A stretch of 64,000 nt of DNA from Bacillota bacterium (GCA_021846285.1 JAJZCB010000004.1:1-64000); one strand, 5' to 3'; counted from the stretch's first letter, positions 25,200-34,921 are shown. Notes: generated by a model from the letters alone, not told the origin. Numbers and translations are program-made.

Positions 25200-26200
25200 G
25201 GGTCTTGCCTCCAAAAAGGAGTATCGCAGGGGGCGGCGACAAGCTCTTTCAATTCCTCGTCCAGCTCCATTATGCTGATTGACATTCCGGCCATCTCCAT
25301 GGAAGTGGCGAACTCGCCCACATAGGGGAATGCGACTGAGATTTGGCGTTCGGCCAGCCAGCGATGAACGTCCCGATAAACAATGTACAATTCCTCTTTC
25401 GACGTTGCTCCAAGTCCGTTGATCAACACCGACACCTCGGCCCCGGACTTTAGAGGGAGATCGCCTTCGATGGCCTCCATGATTCTCTGCACAATGCGCT
25501 TCGACGACTCCACAGGCAGTCGAATGATCCCCGGTTCCCCGTGGATTCCCATCCCAACCTCCATTTCATTCTCCCCAATGTTGAAAGACTCCTTCCCGTT
25601 GAAAGGAAGATAACAGGGAGAAAACGCGACGCCCATGGATCGCGTACGCTGCTTGGCCTTCTCCGCAACCCGTTTCACTTCCGAAAGAGACGCGCCTTGA
25701 TCGGCTTTTGCGCCAGCCACTTTGAACAGATAAAACAGACCGGCGATACCCCGTCGCTTGTCTTCCATTCCCTTGGGGGCAGACGCGACGTCATCGGCCC
25801 CCACCACGCTTTCGACAGCTATGCCTTCGGCTCTGGCCATTTCAGCAGCCATATCAAAGTTGAGAACATCCCCGCCGTAATTGCCGTAGAGGTAAAGAAC
25901 GCCGCTTCCACCGTTGATGCGCCGGGTCGCATCCAACATGACCGACGCGCTGGGAGACGCGAAAACATCTCCCACGGCGACCCCGTCCAACAACCCTTTC
26001 CCGACGTAGCCCAAAAAAAGAGGCAGGTGTCCTGAGCCGCCTCCTGTCGCCAAGCCCACTTTTCCGACTGCAGGACTCGTCAGACGGACAATGGCTCGAC
26101 GGTCGGCGGTGAGACTTTGAAGTTCATTGTCATGGGCAAGCAAGATGCCTTCCAACATGTCCGCCTCGAAAAGTTCCGGTTCGTTCATGAACTTTTTCAT
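25196..26200 (-). CDS. dhaK: DhaK-type kinase subunit
   Basis: Substrate-binding subunit partner of DhaL. Characteristic blocks: G-L-A-T-G-G-G-S-G-H-L-P-L-F-L-G-Y-V-G, Y-G-N-Y-G-G-D-V-L-N-F, D-D-V-A-S-A, and M-G-I-H-G-E-P-G with the His that forms a hemiaminal with the ketose. 334 aa, normal. Start ATG 26200 overlaps the mtnA-like stop. The product of the aldolase in this operon could be dihydroxyacetone phosphate, with DhaKL rescuing free dihydroxyacetone or a related ketose. Confidence 0.88.
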   Translation of the reverse strand: MKKFMNEPELFEADMLEGILLAHDNELQSLTADRRAIVRLTSPAVGKVGLATGGGSGHLPLFLGYVGKGLLDGVAVGDVFASPSASVMLDATRRINGGSGVLYLYGNYGGDVLNFDMAAEMARAEGIAVESVVGADDVASAPKGMEDKRRGIAGLFYLFKVAGAKADQGASLSEVKRVAEKAKQRTRSMGVAFSPCYLPFNGKESFNIGENEMEVGMGIHGEPGIIRLPVESSKRIVQRIMEAIEGDLPLKSGAEVSVLINGLGATSKEELYIVYRDVHRWLAERQISVAFPYVGEFATSMEMAGMSISIMELDEELKELVAAPCDTPFWRQDP

Positions 26201-27276
26201 GGGTTGACCTCCCTCACATGATCGCGCAGTGACACTGAATACGGTTTCCTGGCCACCCCTCTTTCCGTCACGATAGCCGTGATGTATGCGTGGGGCGTGA
26301 CGTCAAAAGCCGGATTGTACACAGATACACCCTCGGGCGCCGTTGCGACGCCAAACCCCTTGACGATTTCATCGGAAGGCCGCTGCTCAATGGGAATCTG
26401 CCGCCCAGTGGGAATCGCAAGATCCACAGTGGACAGGGGCGCCGCCACATAAAACGGAATTTCATAATGATGGGCCAGGAGCGCCACGCCAAGCGTGCCA
26501 ATTTTGTTGGCAACATCGCCGTTGCCCGCAATCCGGTCGGCCCCCACGATGACAGCGTCCACTTTGTGCTGACTCATGACGGTGGCGGCCATGTTGTCAC
26601 AGATCAGAGTGACGTCGACGCCGAGTTTCTGCAATTCCCATGCGGTCAAACGGGATCCTTGCAGTACGGGCCGCGTTTCGTCGACAAACACATGGAATTT
26701 TTCGCCTTTCTCGACTCCCACATAAATCGGGGACAGGGCCGTGCCGTATCGACTCGTCGCCAGTTGCCCGGCATTGCAGTGGGTCAATATACCGCGAGAT
26801 TTGCCCAGCAAACTCAACAGATGCTCCCCCATCGCGCGGCTTGCGTCTTCGTCTTCTCTCTGGATCAGAGCCGCCTCTTCGGCGAGAATATCTTGCAATA
26901 ACCCAACGGTCGCTTGATCGCCCTTCACGCTTCGTTCCGCTTTCGCAGTCATGCGGTTCACGGCCCAACTCAGGTTCACGGCGGTGGGCCGCGCGCTTGC
27001 GACGTAGTCTCGCGCCGCCTTCAATTCCTCCATAAATTCAGGAATGTCGCGGGCGAGACTCTGAGAGGCCCCGAGCGCCATACCCCACGCCGCGACAATC
27101 CCAATGGCCGGAGCCCCTCTGACCATCAGCGTTCGAATGGCCTGAAACACATCCTCCATCGTTTCAAGTACCACATAACTTTCCGCTTGCGGCAGTTTTC
27201 GCTGATCCATGATCAGCAAGCGGCCGTCCATCCATCGAACGGTAAACCACTCCCCTGCAACGGAAACAGACTTCAT
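26197..27276 (-). CDS. MtnA-family sugar-1-phosphate isomerase
   Basis: Aldose-1-phosphate to ketose-1-phosphate isomerase of the eIF2B-like MtnA family (the characterised members act on methylthioribose-1-phosphate or 5-deoxyribose-1-phosphate). Seen: T-L-M-V-R-G-A-P-A-I-G, the catalytic Cys about 167 in I-L-T-H-C-N-A-G, and Asp about 247 in V-G-A-D-R-I-A-G-N-G-D-V-A-N-K-I-G-T. 359 aa, complete. Start ATG 27276 has GGAGGAGG 5-8 nt upstream. It sits next to an MtnK-like kinase, but the other methionine-salvage genes (mtnW, mtnX, mtnB, mtnD) are absent, pointing to sugar disposal rather than methionine salvage. Confidence 0.87.
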   Translation of the reverse strand: MKSVSVAGEWFTVRWMDGRLLIMDQRKLPQAESYVVLETMEDVFQAIRTLMVRGAPAIGIVAAWGMALGASQSLARDIPEFMEELKAARDYVASARPTAVNLSWAVNRMTAKAERSVKGDQATVGLLQDILAEEAALIQREDEDASRAMGEHLLSLLGKSRGILTHCNAGQLATSRYGTALSPIYVGVEKGEKFHVFVDETRPVLQGSRLTAWELQKLGVDVTLICDNMAATVMSQHKVDAVIVGADRIAGNGDVANKIGTLGVALLAHHYEIPFYVAAPLSTVDLAIPTGRQIPIEQRPSDEIVKGFGVATAPEGVSVYNPAFDVTPHAYITAIVTERGVARKPYSVSLRDHVREVNP

Positions 27277-27306
27277 GTCAATTCCTCCTCCTGTTTCGAA
27301 CGGCCA

Positions 27307-28512
27307 TCACCAACGCTCTATGTCCGTCATCCAGCGATCGACGACCGCCAATACGGAATCGATGTCCTCATTGGTCTCATATCCTTTTATCAGATCGCGC
27401 CCCGCACCGAGCGCGGCCTCTTGAGCGTTTCTTCGAGACCCCTCGGGCTCAATCAGCGTCAAATCAGAAACCTGGGCCAATCCAATGGTGCGCCTTATCA
27501 TTTCACAGCCTGCGTAACCCCTCGCGTCCCTCAATACTCCCCGCAAATAAGTTCGTTCGATCTCAGAAGTGTGAAATATTCCATCGTAGGAAGTCTCCCT
27601 CCACAAGGCGGCAAATTCCCCGGCAAACTGCACCCACACCGTTTGCGCGGTCCGCCGCAGGTATTCAATGTGAGCTTTGGAAGTTTTTCGCGCCGCGTGT
27701 CCCAACATATTGAGAAACAGATTGGCCAGCAACAACCCTATGTCAAACCCCATGGGCCCATAAAAGGCGAACTCGGGGTCGATGACTCTCGTTTCTTCGG
27801 CTCCAACCATGATGCTTCCGGTATGCAGGTCTCCGTGCACCAAGGCTTGACCTGCGGTCATGAAGCGGTCTTTCAGGAAAAAGACTCTCTCCAAAACATG
27901 GCTGTCCCGCCAAAGCGCCTCCACAGCCTCGCCAAGGTATCCCTCAATACGATTGGTCTGGGCGTTATAAAAGGGGTCGGTGAAAATCAGCGCTTCGGTG
28001 ATGCGACACAATTCGGGATTTGTCATTTCCGCCGCGCGACGCTTTTTGTCTTCAATATGGCCAGACCGGTCTGAGCTCCAGAATAGCGTTTGTGCAAGAA
28101 AATGGGCAACATGTCCGGCGAACTTTGGAAATTGCCGACCTTCATTGAGAACTCCGCGCATGACTTTCAGGCGGCTCAAATCTTCCATCACAATGGCGTG
28201 ATCATCCGGGCTGTATGCGTACAATGCCGGAACATGCTCTGGAGCGACGCGCGCCTGGAATTCCAGGGCCTGCGCCTCAATCGACGCCCGTTCCTCCGTC
28301 AGGGGCCAGCTGTCGCCCACGACGCGAAGAAAAGGCACGGCTTTTTTGATAATGACGCTTCGGCCGCTTTCTTTCCCCGATAATCGGAAGACGTAGTTCA
28401 AGTTGCCATCGCCAATTTCCTCTCCGGCAAGACTGTCCTCAGCGCCATAGACACCCATGCGTTTCAAAAGAACACCCGCGTCTTCCACAGTCCAAACCTT
28501 GTCGGAAGCCAT
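27307..28512 (-). CDS. MtnK-family sugar kinase
   Basis: Aminoglycoside-phosphotransferase-fold kinase of the methylthioribose kinase family. Motifs: G-E-E-I-G-D-G-N-L-N-Y-V-F-R near the N-terminus, catalytic L-V-H-G-D-L-H-T-G-S-I, and I-D-P-E-F-A-F-Y-G-P-M-G-F-D-I-G. 401 aa from ATG 28512 (GAGGGGG 9 nt upstream), normal for MtnK. It would phosphorylate C1 of a 5-substituted or 5-deoxy ribose. The following gene is the matching isomerase. Which ribose derivative it uses cannot be told from sequence. Confidence 0.85.
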   Translation of the reverse strand: MASDKVWTVEDAGVLLKRMGVYGAEDSLAGEEIGDGNLNYVFRLSGKESGRSVIIKKAVPFLRVVGDSWPLTEERASIEAQALEFQARVAPEHVPALYAYSPDDHAIVMEDLSRLKVMRGVLNEGRQFPKFAGHVAHFLAQTLFWSSDRSGHIEDKKRRAAEMTNPELCRITEALIFTDPFYNAQTNRIEGYLGEAVEALWRDSHVLERVFFLKDRFMTAGQALVHGDLHTGSIMVGAEETRVIDPEFAFYGPMGFDIGLLLANLFLNMLGHAARKTSKAHIEYLRRTAQTVWVQFAGEFAALWRETSYDGIFHTSEIERTYLRGVLRDARGYAGCEMIRRTIGLAQVSDLTLIEPEGSRRNAQEAALGAGRDLIKGYETNEDIDSVLAVVDRWMTDIERW

Positions 28513-28554
28513 CCTCCTCATCCCCCTCAGTCTCGTGTCGAAACAGCATGGCAG

Positions 28555-28674
28555 TCTATCTTGAAAATGCGAGATCGCTTGTGCCATCGCAAGATCGTCT
28601 TCCTGATCAACCCGGATTTTCATGTTCTTCTGGTGGTTGGAAGAAGACGATCATGCGGGTCTATCGCGGAAATC
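28555..28674. repeat. Intercistronic structured segment
   Basis: The gap between the aldolase/dehydrogenase and kinase genes contains an inverted repeat GATCGTCTTC (28593-28602) / GAAGACGATC (28643-28652) and is bounded by GTCTATCTTGAAAAT and GTCTATCGCGGAAAT. Layout and bounding sequence resemble the repeat at 19519-19606. The last part overlaps the end of the aldolase gene. Confidence 0.4.
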
Positions 28675-30700
28675 CTTCACGAATGCCCGCGTCCACGGGC
28701 AGTACCGCGCCTGTTGTCTTGCTTGACCGCTCACTCACAAAAAATAAAACGCCTTCGGCCACGTCTTCCTCGGTCACGACGCGTTGCAGCAACGATCGAC
28801 GCCGGTAGAAATCTTCCAGGTCTTCTTCACGAATATTGTAGGCCTTGGCACGATCAGCACGAAGCTGAGGGCTCCACAAATCGGTCCAAATGGCGTCCGG
28901 ATTGATCATATTGACCCGAATTCCGTCAGCCCCATGTTCAATGGCGGCAATCCGGCCCAATTGCAATTCCGCCGCTTTGGCCACGCTGTATGCGCCGAAC
29001 TCGGGGCCAGGAACGAGTGCGTTTTTGCTCACGATAAAAACCACATTGCCACCCGCCCCCTGGCGGCTCATCAAGCGAAGGGCCTGACGGGCCACTAGAA
29101 AATGACCAGTCACATTTACCCGCAATGATGCCTCCCATTCCGCCAGGCTGATCTCGGTTAAGCGCCCCGTGGGCGCGGTTCCCGCGTTGGAGACCAAAAT
29201 GTCCAATCCTCCATAACTGCGCACGGTTGTCTCAAAAGCCTGCATCACCTGGTCCTCGTCCGAGACATCCATGACCACTGCAGACACCTGATCACTCTCT
29301 CCTTCCGCCGCCAGAACGTTGGCGACATCCCGCAGCCGTTCGCCGTTTCGATCCGCAATCACGACCACAGCGCCCGCCTTGGCCAAGCGCCTTGCAATCG
29401 CCGCCCCGATTCCCGCCGCCGCGCCCGTGACCATCGCGACTTTCCCCTGCAATTCCCGAGTGTGCGGACGAGTCGAGAGCTTATACAATTCCAGCGGCCA
29501 ATATTCGGCTTCGAAGGTTTCAGACTCGGATAGAGATTCATGGCGGCCAATTTTCTCCGTATTTTCCAATATAGAGACAGTATGTTGGTACATCTCCAGA
29601 GGAATCTGACTCAAGCTGGGACCGGAACCGGCTGACCACACTCCCACTCCTGGAATGATCACAAGAACCGGATCAGGGGATCGCATCACAAATTGGCCAG
29701 AATTATACCGTTCAAAATATCGGCGATAGCGCTCTCGATATTGTTCCATCCGATCTCTCACCATCTCGGCCAGATGCGAGTCTGCCATATCCGGTTGCGC
29801 CGGGATAATCAACGAAACATTCTTGGTATACAGGAGATGGTCTGGAGTTACCACTCCGAACTGAGCCATGTCTTCCAGGTCATCGCGCTCAGTGAAGGCC
29901 AAAAGCTGTTCGTTATCCGCAAAACGCAACACGACAGAATCGTTGGTTCCCAAATGACCGCGAATCAAAGGGGCTGTCCGTTGCACCAATTGATCGCGAA
30001 TGTCCGGCGACCATCTTGCTCTCCGGCCAACCTCCGGATATGGGTGATTCTCTAAAAACTCCTCGGCGCGTCGAACGATATCGATATGGGATTCGTATGC
30101 TTCCGTCGGCGTACGTCCCCAGGTCACAAGGCCGTGGTGAAGCAGCACCATGGCCTCGGCGCCGGGCACGCTGTCAACCGCTTGGGCCGCTGTTTTCGCC
30201 ATGGAAAATCCCGGCCGAATGTAGGGCACCACAACGATTCGATCTCCCAAAGCGGAGAGAATGACCTTTTCAGGATCCTTCACAATTGCCAATGCCAAAA
30301 TCGCGTCAGCGTGAGAATGAACCACGGCTCCGTACGGCAAGAAACCATGCAGCAATGTTTCGATGGACGGTCGAGGCCCCTGTGGGTCGAGCATACAATG
30401 AGCGAGATACGACACCATCTCGTCGTCATCCATGGCCTCCCTTTCCCGCAGGGCTCTGATGTCATCCAGACGTACGCCGGGAAAGTCGTTCACAGTCAGC
30501 GCCTTCATGTCGGCGCCGGTACCTTTGATGCGCAACACGGCTGCCGATTGGCCGCGATAATCGATTTCCTCGACTTTTACCGAGCTGTTTCCCCCACCCC
30601 ACAAAACATACCTTGTATCCTGGCCTATACTCCGGGACACTCGCACGAGCTCCTTCAGAACATCCTGCGCAGGTTCGGCATTTCTCATAGCATCCTTCAC
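28661..30700 (-). CDS. Bifunctional class II aldolase / short-chain dehydrogenase
   Basis: Two-domain enzyme. The N-terminal ~420 residues are a class II (zinc) aldolase of the AraD/FucA/RhaD group: L-W-G-G-G-N-S-S, metal ligands in V-V-H-S-H-A-D-A-I-L-A and L-L-H-H-G-L-V-T-W-G. The C-terminal ~250 residues are an NAD(P)-dependent SDR: V-T-G-A-A-A-G-I-G-A-A-I, N-A-G-T, and Y-S-V-A-K. Relatives act on rhamnulose-1-phosphate (aldolase) and lactaldehyde. Here, without rhamnose isomerase/kinase, it would more likely split a ketose-1-phosphate made by the neighbouring kinase and isomerase into DHAP and an aldehyde that the SDR oxidises or reduces. Start GTG 30700 has GGAGAGG 9 nt before; ATG 30688 is the alternative. 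Confidence 0.83.
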   Translation of the reverse strand: MKDAMRNAEPAQDVLKELVRVSRSIGQDTRYVLWGGGNSSVKVEEIDYRGQSAAVLRIKGTGADMKALTVNDFPGVRLDDIRALREREAMDDDEMVSYLAHCMLDPQGPRPSIETLLHGFLPYGAVVHSHADAILALAIVKDPEKVILSALGDRIVVVPYIRPGFSMAKTAAQAVDSVPGAEAMVLLHHGLVTWGRTPTEAYESHIDIVRRAEEFLENHPYPEVGRRARWSPDIRDQLVQRTAPLIRGHLGTNDSVVLRFADNEQLLAFTERDDLEDMAQFGVVTPDHLLYTKNVSLIIPAQPDMADSHLAEMVRDRMEQYRERYRRYFERYNSGQFVMRSPDPVLVIIPGVGVWSAGSGPSLSQIPLEMYQHTVSILENTEKIGRHESLSESETFEAEYWPLELYKLSTRPHTRELQGKVAMVTGAAAGIGAAIARRLAKAGAVVVIADRNGERLRDVANVLAAEGESDQVSAVVMDVSDEDQVMQAFETTVRSYGGLDILVSNAGTAPTGRLTEISLAEWEASLRVNVTGHFLVARQALRLMSRQGAGGNVVFIVSKNALVPGPEFGAYSVAKAAELQLGRIAAIEHGADGIRVNMINPDAIWTDLWSPQLRADRAKAYNIREEDLEDFYRRRSLLQRVVTEEDVAEGVLFFVSERSSKTTGAVLPVDAGIREGFPR

Positions 30701-30755
30701 CGACTGGCACCTCTCCTCTGTGGCGAAAATACGCCCTTTGGTCTTTCCGCCCCTG

Positions 30756-31772
30756 TCAACTGCGCGCCCCAAATCGCCGTTGAACCCACGCATCAATGGC
30801 GACGGCCACAAATATCACAATTCCTTGTATCGCCTGGTCCCAAAACGCCGACACGTTGCTAATGGCGAGGCCATTGTTCAGGACGCCGATCAGCAAGACC
30901 CCCAGCGCCGTGCCTGGCAATGTGCCGACCCCGCCAAACAGGGACGTTCCTCCGATAATCACCGCGGCAATGGTGCTCAGCGCCAGATCTTGACCGGCGA
31001 TCGGAATGGCCGAGGCCAGCCGCCCAACTTCAATAATGGAGGCCAAACCGGCCAGGCCGCCGCTGATCGCGAAAACCACGATGCCCACACCGACAACATT
31101 GACACCCGACAAGCGGGCTGCGGACACATTGCCGCCCACGGCGTAAACCTGTCGTCCAAAAGAAGTATACCGTAGTACCAGGTGACCCAGCACAAACACC
31201 AGAACCAATATGCCCACGGACACTGGAATGCCGCCGATTGTGGCGGAGCCCAACACGTTAAAACTGTTGGGGAACCCGAAAACCGTGCTGCCGTTCGTCA
31301 CGATCAGCGCCATGCCGCTGGCGAAGGACATCATGGCCAGTGTCACGATGAACGACGCCATTCTCCATATATAGGTAAATGTTCCGTTTATCACTCCGAT
31401 CGCCAAGCCAATGCCGACCGCGCCCAACATCGCAATCGGAACGGGCGCACCATTTAGAGCCCACGAAGCGGAAAGCACACCGGCCACCGCAATAACCGCG
31501 CCCACAGAGAGATCAATCCCGGCCAACAGGATGACCATCGTTTCTCCAACTGCCGCAATCCCCAAAACCGATACCTGGGATAAAATAGTTACCAAATTGT
31601 TAAAACTGAGGAAGTACTGCGTCGTCAAGCTGAAATATCCGCTCAACAGCACCAGCGCCAGCACAATGGGCCAATAGCGCGTCCGTATCGCGCGTTTCCA
31701 CCACGATTCCCGTGAAGAACGCCCCCCAACGGTTCCCGGGATCGCCGTTGTCCCGTCGTTGACTTGATTCAT
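30756..31772 (-). CDS. Ribose-type ABC transporter permease
   Basis: Integral membrane subunit of a CUT2-class sugar importer (RbsC-like): about 9 hydrophobic segments, with G-E-T-M-V-I-L-L-A-G-I-D-L-S-V-G-A and the conserved G-G-T-S-L-F-G-G-V-G-T-L-P-G-T-A-L-G-V. 338 aa. The start ATG 31772 overlaps the ATPase stop (ATGA). Works with the ATPase and binding protein upstream. Confidence 0.9.
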   Translation of the reverse strand: MNQVNDGTTAIPGTVGGRSSRESWWKRAIRTRYWPIVLALVLLSGYFSLTTQYFLSFNNLVTILSQVSVLGIAAVGETMVILLAGIDLSVGAVIAVAGVLSASWALNGAPVPIAMLGAVGIGLAIGVINGTFTYIWRMASFIVTLAMMSFASGMALIVTNGSTVFGFPNSFNVLGSATIGGIPVSVGILVLVFVLGHLVLRYTSFGRQVYAVGGNVSAARLSGVNVVGVGIVVFAISGGLAGLASIIEVGRLASAIPIAGQDLALSTIAAVIIGGTSLFGGVGTLPGTALGVLLIGVLNNGLAISNVSAFWDQAIQGIVIFVAVAIDAWVQRRFGARS

Positions 31773-33298
31773 TGCGCTTCCCCTCCCTCTTTCTGCTCTA
31801 TGGCAATTTGCAGCTCCCGCATGCTGATGCCATGAGAAATTTCCCGGACGATGGAGCCGTCTCGAAACACGTAAATCCGATCGGCCAACTGCACCATCTC
31901 TTCAAGGTCAGTGCTGACCAACACGACAGCCATGCCTTGATAGGTCATTTGCATCAGCAGATCGTACAATTCTCGCTTAGCGCCAATGTCCACGCCCCGC
32001 GTGGGATCATTCAAGACCAGAACCTGCGGCTTGAGCCGTTGATGGGCCATTTTGACGAATACCACTTTTTGCTGGTTCCCGCCGCTCAGAAATGCGACCG
32101 GACGCTCCGCCTGACCACGGAACATCACGGTTCGAAGCTGTTCCTCGCTCGAGATTTTCACACGCCGGTCAGTGATTATCCCCGCCATGTTTCGCAGCAG
32201 ATGAAGGATCGACAATCCTCCGTTGTCGTAAGAGTTCAGGGTCATGACCAAGCCTTCGCCCTTGCGGTCATTTGTGACGTAAGAAATACCTGCTTGCAAT
32301 CCTTGTCTGGAGTTGGCGACACGGCACGCTGCCCCATGAATTGCCACGGTGCCCGTATGGGGTGCCAGGCCGCACAAGGCCCGCGCCAAAGTGGTGGCGC
32401 CGCTGCCGGCCAAGCCAGCCAAAGCCACGATTTCTCCCGGCAGCACCGTGAGCGAGGCATTATGAACCGGGGCGCGATCGGCCTTCACTGTCAGATTGGC
32501 AACTGTAAGCAAGGGCGCGACCTCGGCGGCCACCCGGTTGTGCTTTGGGAAAAATTCCTTGATGTCACTTGCGACCATTTCGTGAACCAACTGCCGTACA
32601 TCCAACCCGCCTGTGGGCCCATCCCTGATGACTTCTCCGTCCCGCAACACCACAACGCGATCGCACAAATCAAGAATTTCCTCCAGATAATGAGATATAT
32701 AAATGATCGAGGCCCGTTGACGAAGATTGCGCACAATGCGGTAAAGCGCGGATTTTTCGCGCTGGCTCAACGCCGATGTCGGTTCGTCCAATATCAGCAC
32801 ATCAAGATTGCGGTGGATGGCTTTTGCGATTTCGACCAACTGCCGTTCCAATAGTGTCAGTTGGGCGACGGACTCCCGCGGATTGATGGGAATCCCCAAT
32901 TCTTCGAGCAATCGATCCGCCTCCCGGCGCATTCGCTCCTCGTCCACCACTCCCCACCGATTTCTGGGCATGTGACCAAGAAAGATGTTTTCGGCGACAG
33001 TGAGATTATGGCATAGACTCAGTTCCTGATAGATTGTCGCAATTCCGGCCCGCAGGGCATCCCGCGGATCCCGAAACTGAACCGGTTTGCCATGAAGCAG
33101 CATGTTTCCCCCATCAGGTTGATAGGCCCCCGCAATCAGTTTAATGAGCGTGCTCTTTCCCGCCCCGTTCTGGCCTACCAGACCCATGATTTCCCGCGGC
33201 ATGATTTTAAGGGATACTCGGTGAAGCACTTCAACATCGCCAAAGCGCTTGCCGAGATCATGCGCCTCCAAAATTGGTGCTGATTCCGTCGCGGTCAT
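31769..33298 (-). CDS. Ribose-type ABC transporter ATPase (two nucleotide-binding domains)
   Basis: RbsA-like fused ATPase. First domain: G-Q-N-G-A-G-K-S-T, Q-L-T-L-L-E-R-Q signature region and L-I-L-D-E-P-T-S-A-L. Second domain: degenerate Walker A G-L-A-G-S-G-A-T-T and F-L-S-G-G-N-Q-Q-K, L-V-L-N-D-P-T-R-G-V. One competent and one degenerate site is normal for this class. 509 aa from ATG 33298 (AAAGGAG 11 nt upstream); an ATG at 33325 is possible. Lies downstream of the binding-protein gene after a hairpin. Confidence 0.88.
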   Translation of the reverse strand: MTATESAPILEAHDLGKRFGDVEVLHRVSLKIMPREIMGLVGQNGAGKSTLIKLIAGAYQPDGGNMLLHGKPVQFRDPRDALRAGIATIYQELSLCHNLTVAENIFLGHMPRNRWGVVDEERMRREADRLLEELGIPINPRESVAQLTLLERQLVEIAKAIHRNLDVLILDEPTSALSQREKSALYRIVRNLRQRASIIYISHYLEEILDLCDRVVVLRDGEVIRDGPTGGLDVRQLVHEMVASDIKEFFPKHNRVAAEVAPLLTVANLTVKADRAPVHNASLTVLPGEIVALAGLAGSGATTLARALCGLAPHTGTVAIHGAACRVANSRQGLQAGISYVTNDRKGEGLVMTLNSYDNGGLSILHLLRNMAGIITDRRVKISSEEQLRTVMFRGQAERPVAFLSGGNQQKVVFVKMAHQRLKPQVLVLNDPTRGVDIGAKRELYDLLMQMTYQGMAVVLVSTDLEEMVQLADRIYVFRDGSIVREISHGISMRELQIAIEQKEGGEAQ

Positions 33299-33358
33299 TT
33301 TTAGCTGCGCTCCTTTCCCTTGCAAGTACCTTTCTCATTGTCACGGAGGACAATCAAC

Positions 33359-33394
33359 GCGGCATCCCCGATGCGCTTCCACCGGGGATGCCGC
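33359..33394. terminator. Hairpin between binding-protein and ATPase genes
   Basis: GCGGCATCCCC and GGGGATGCCGC, 11-bp stem, in the 250-bp gap. No T run follows on the minus strand, so it probably stabilises the upstream mRNA and gives partial read-through, allowing more binding protein than transporter. Confidence 0.6.
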
Positions 33395-33548
33395 GCGACG
33401 TTCATTTGGCGAGCCTGTCCAGTGGAACCGTGCTGGTTGGAGTCAGGCATTGCCTCTGCAAAATCCGCGCTGCCGCGCAACTCGCCACGAGCACAATGCA
33501 TGACTCCTCCCCAGGCGGGCCTGGTACCCGTGAAGAACTTTGCGACCC

Positions 33549-34685
33549 CTACTTCTTGACGGCGTGGTAGAGCGGCGTGTAAGATCCGGCGACATGTCCC
33601 GACGCCGTGTAGATCGGGAGGGAATTCATGTTTGGAATGTTCCCGATCTTCGGATTATTGAGATCAAGCGACCACAAACCATAGCTCTTGACGGCCGCGG
33701 AGTTGATGTTGTGCGCGGTGATCAGCATGTGAGGCCACCGCACGTTGGCCGGAATCGACTTGCCCTCGATCTTCTCCACCGCCATTTGAACGGCCGCTTC
33801 GGCTTCCTTCATCGGATTCTGGGCCACGGTCATGTCCTGGGAACCCGACTTGATCGCCGCCAGCCCTTGGGAGGTGCCGTCCATTCCAGTGACAAAGATG
33901 TGCTTGCGCGACGATGCAGGATAGGAGAGCCCCGCCGCTGCAATGGCGCGCTCCGCTCCGATGGAGTTGTCGTCATTGGCGTTGAACACGCCGTCGATCT
34001 GTTTGCCGCTGTTCGCCCGGATGGCGTCGGTCATCATGTTGTAGGCCTGGGATTGGTCAAAGTTCCCCGGAAGGGTCGCGACCACATGAATGTTCGGGTA
34101 CTTTTTCATGATGTCCATAAACCCTTTTTGGCGGGCCTGTCCGGGGCTGGTGCTCATCAATCCCTCCAGATCAACGACATTGCCTCGATAACTGCCATAG
34201 CGGGCTTTCAATTGGTTGGCCAGCCATTGGCCTGCGGCCTGAGCCATCTGCATGCTGCTCACGCGGACAAAGCTGGCGATCTTCCCGCCAAACGCCGTCC
34301 GGTCCAGGGTAATGACGGGAATATTCGCGCGGTTCGCCTGTTCCACAGCCGGGGTGATCCCATTGGCGTCAATGGGGTTCAGGATGATGGCGTTCACATG
34401 CTGGCTGACCATCTCCTCGACCTGGTTCAACTGCGTGCCCGGGCTGCCGTTGGCGCTGTCAAAAATCAGATGCACCCCCAGGGCTTTGGCCTCTCTCTCA
34501 ACACCCTGAGTCAAACCGACGAAAAATTGGTTCTGGAGCGTGGAAACCGAATATCCGATCGTAATGTCCTTCAATGGAATCACGTGTGAAGGACTGGCGG
34601 CGAACGACGGGGTAGCTCCGTAACCCGAGACCATCATAGCCGCTAATCCAAGACTCGTGATGACTGCAACACTTTTTCTGCGCAT
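33549..34685 (-). CDS. Ribose-type ABC substrate-binding protein
   Basis: Periplasmic-binding-type (peripla_BP_4) lipoprotein/secreted protein, RbsB-like. The N-terminal signal peptide (M-R-R-K-S-V-A-V-I-T-S-L-G-L-A-A-M-M-V-S-G-Y) lacks a clear lipobox Cys, so it may be secreted and wall-retained. Domain signatures: D-I-T-I-G-Y-S-V-S-T-L-Q-N-Q-F-F-V-G, A-I-I-L-N-P-I-D-A-N-G-I, G-V-F-N-A-N-D-D-N-S-I-G-A, T-G-M-D-G. 378 aa. First gene of the sugar operon; a GGAGGAG site precedes ATG 34685. Ligand unknown; not close enough to LsrB for me to call AI-2 binding. Confidence 0.88.
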   Translation of the reverse strand: MRRKSVAVITSLGLAAMMVSGYGATPSFAASPSHVIPLKDITIGYSVSTLQNQFFVGLTQGVEREAKALGVHLIFDSANGSPGTQLNQVEEMVSQHVNAIILNPIDANGITPAVEQANRANIPVITLDRTAFGGKIASFVRVSSMQMAQAAGQWLANQLKARYGSYRGNVVDLEGLMSTSPGQARQKGFMDIMKKYPNIHVVATLPGNFDQSQAYNMMTDAIRANSGKQIDGVFNANDDNSIGAERAIAAAGLSYPASSRKHIFVTGMDGTSQGLAAIKSGSQDMTVAQNPMKEAEAAVQMAVEKIEGKSIPANVRWPHMLITAHNINSAAVKSYGLWSLDLNNPKIGNIPNMNSLPIYTASGHVAGSYTPLYHAVKK

Positions 34686-34921
34686 TTAACCTCTCCTCCA
34701 ATTGGCTTGCCATTTTATGGATACTACTTCTTTACACATGGACCGGATGGTCAGGCGCGCATCATTGCCCGTCTCGCCGCATCGCGGTACTTGCAGTACG
34801 CAGTACTTAAATATTGGACCAACGAGAACGCTCTCCCTCAACCGTTCCTGGACAGAGGGGGGTGAAAGCTTATGGATGCGCTTTCATCGATTGGTTAGCA
34901 AATCCCTGATCGCAAGGCGCT

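Noticed and set aside
26914-28074. 386-residue plus-strand frame
   Set aside because: Antisense to the kinase and isomerase genes whose motifs are unambiguous.
28661-30700. Calling the aldolase-SDR a rhamnose enzyme
   Set aside because: No rhamnose isomerase, kinase or mutarotase nearby; the adjacent MtnK/MtnA pair points to a ribose derivative.
31772-32854. 360-residue plus-strand frame
   Set aside because: Antisense to the ABC ATPase gene; no family character and no ribosome site.
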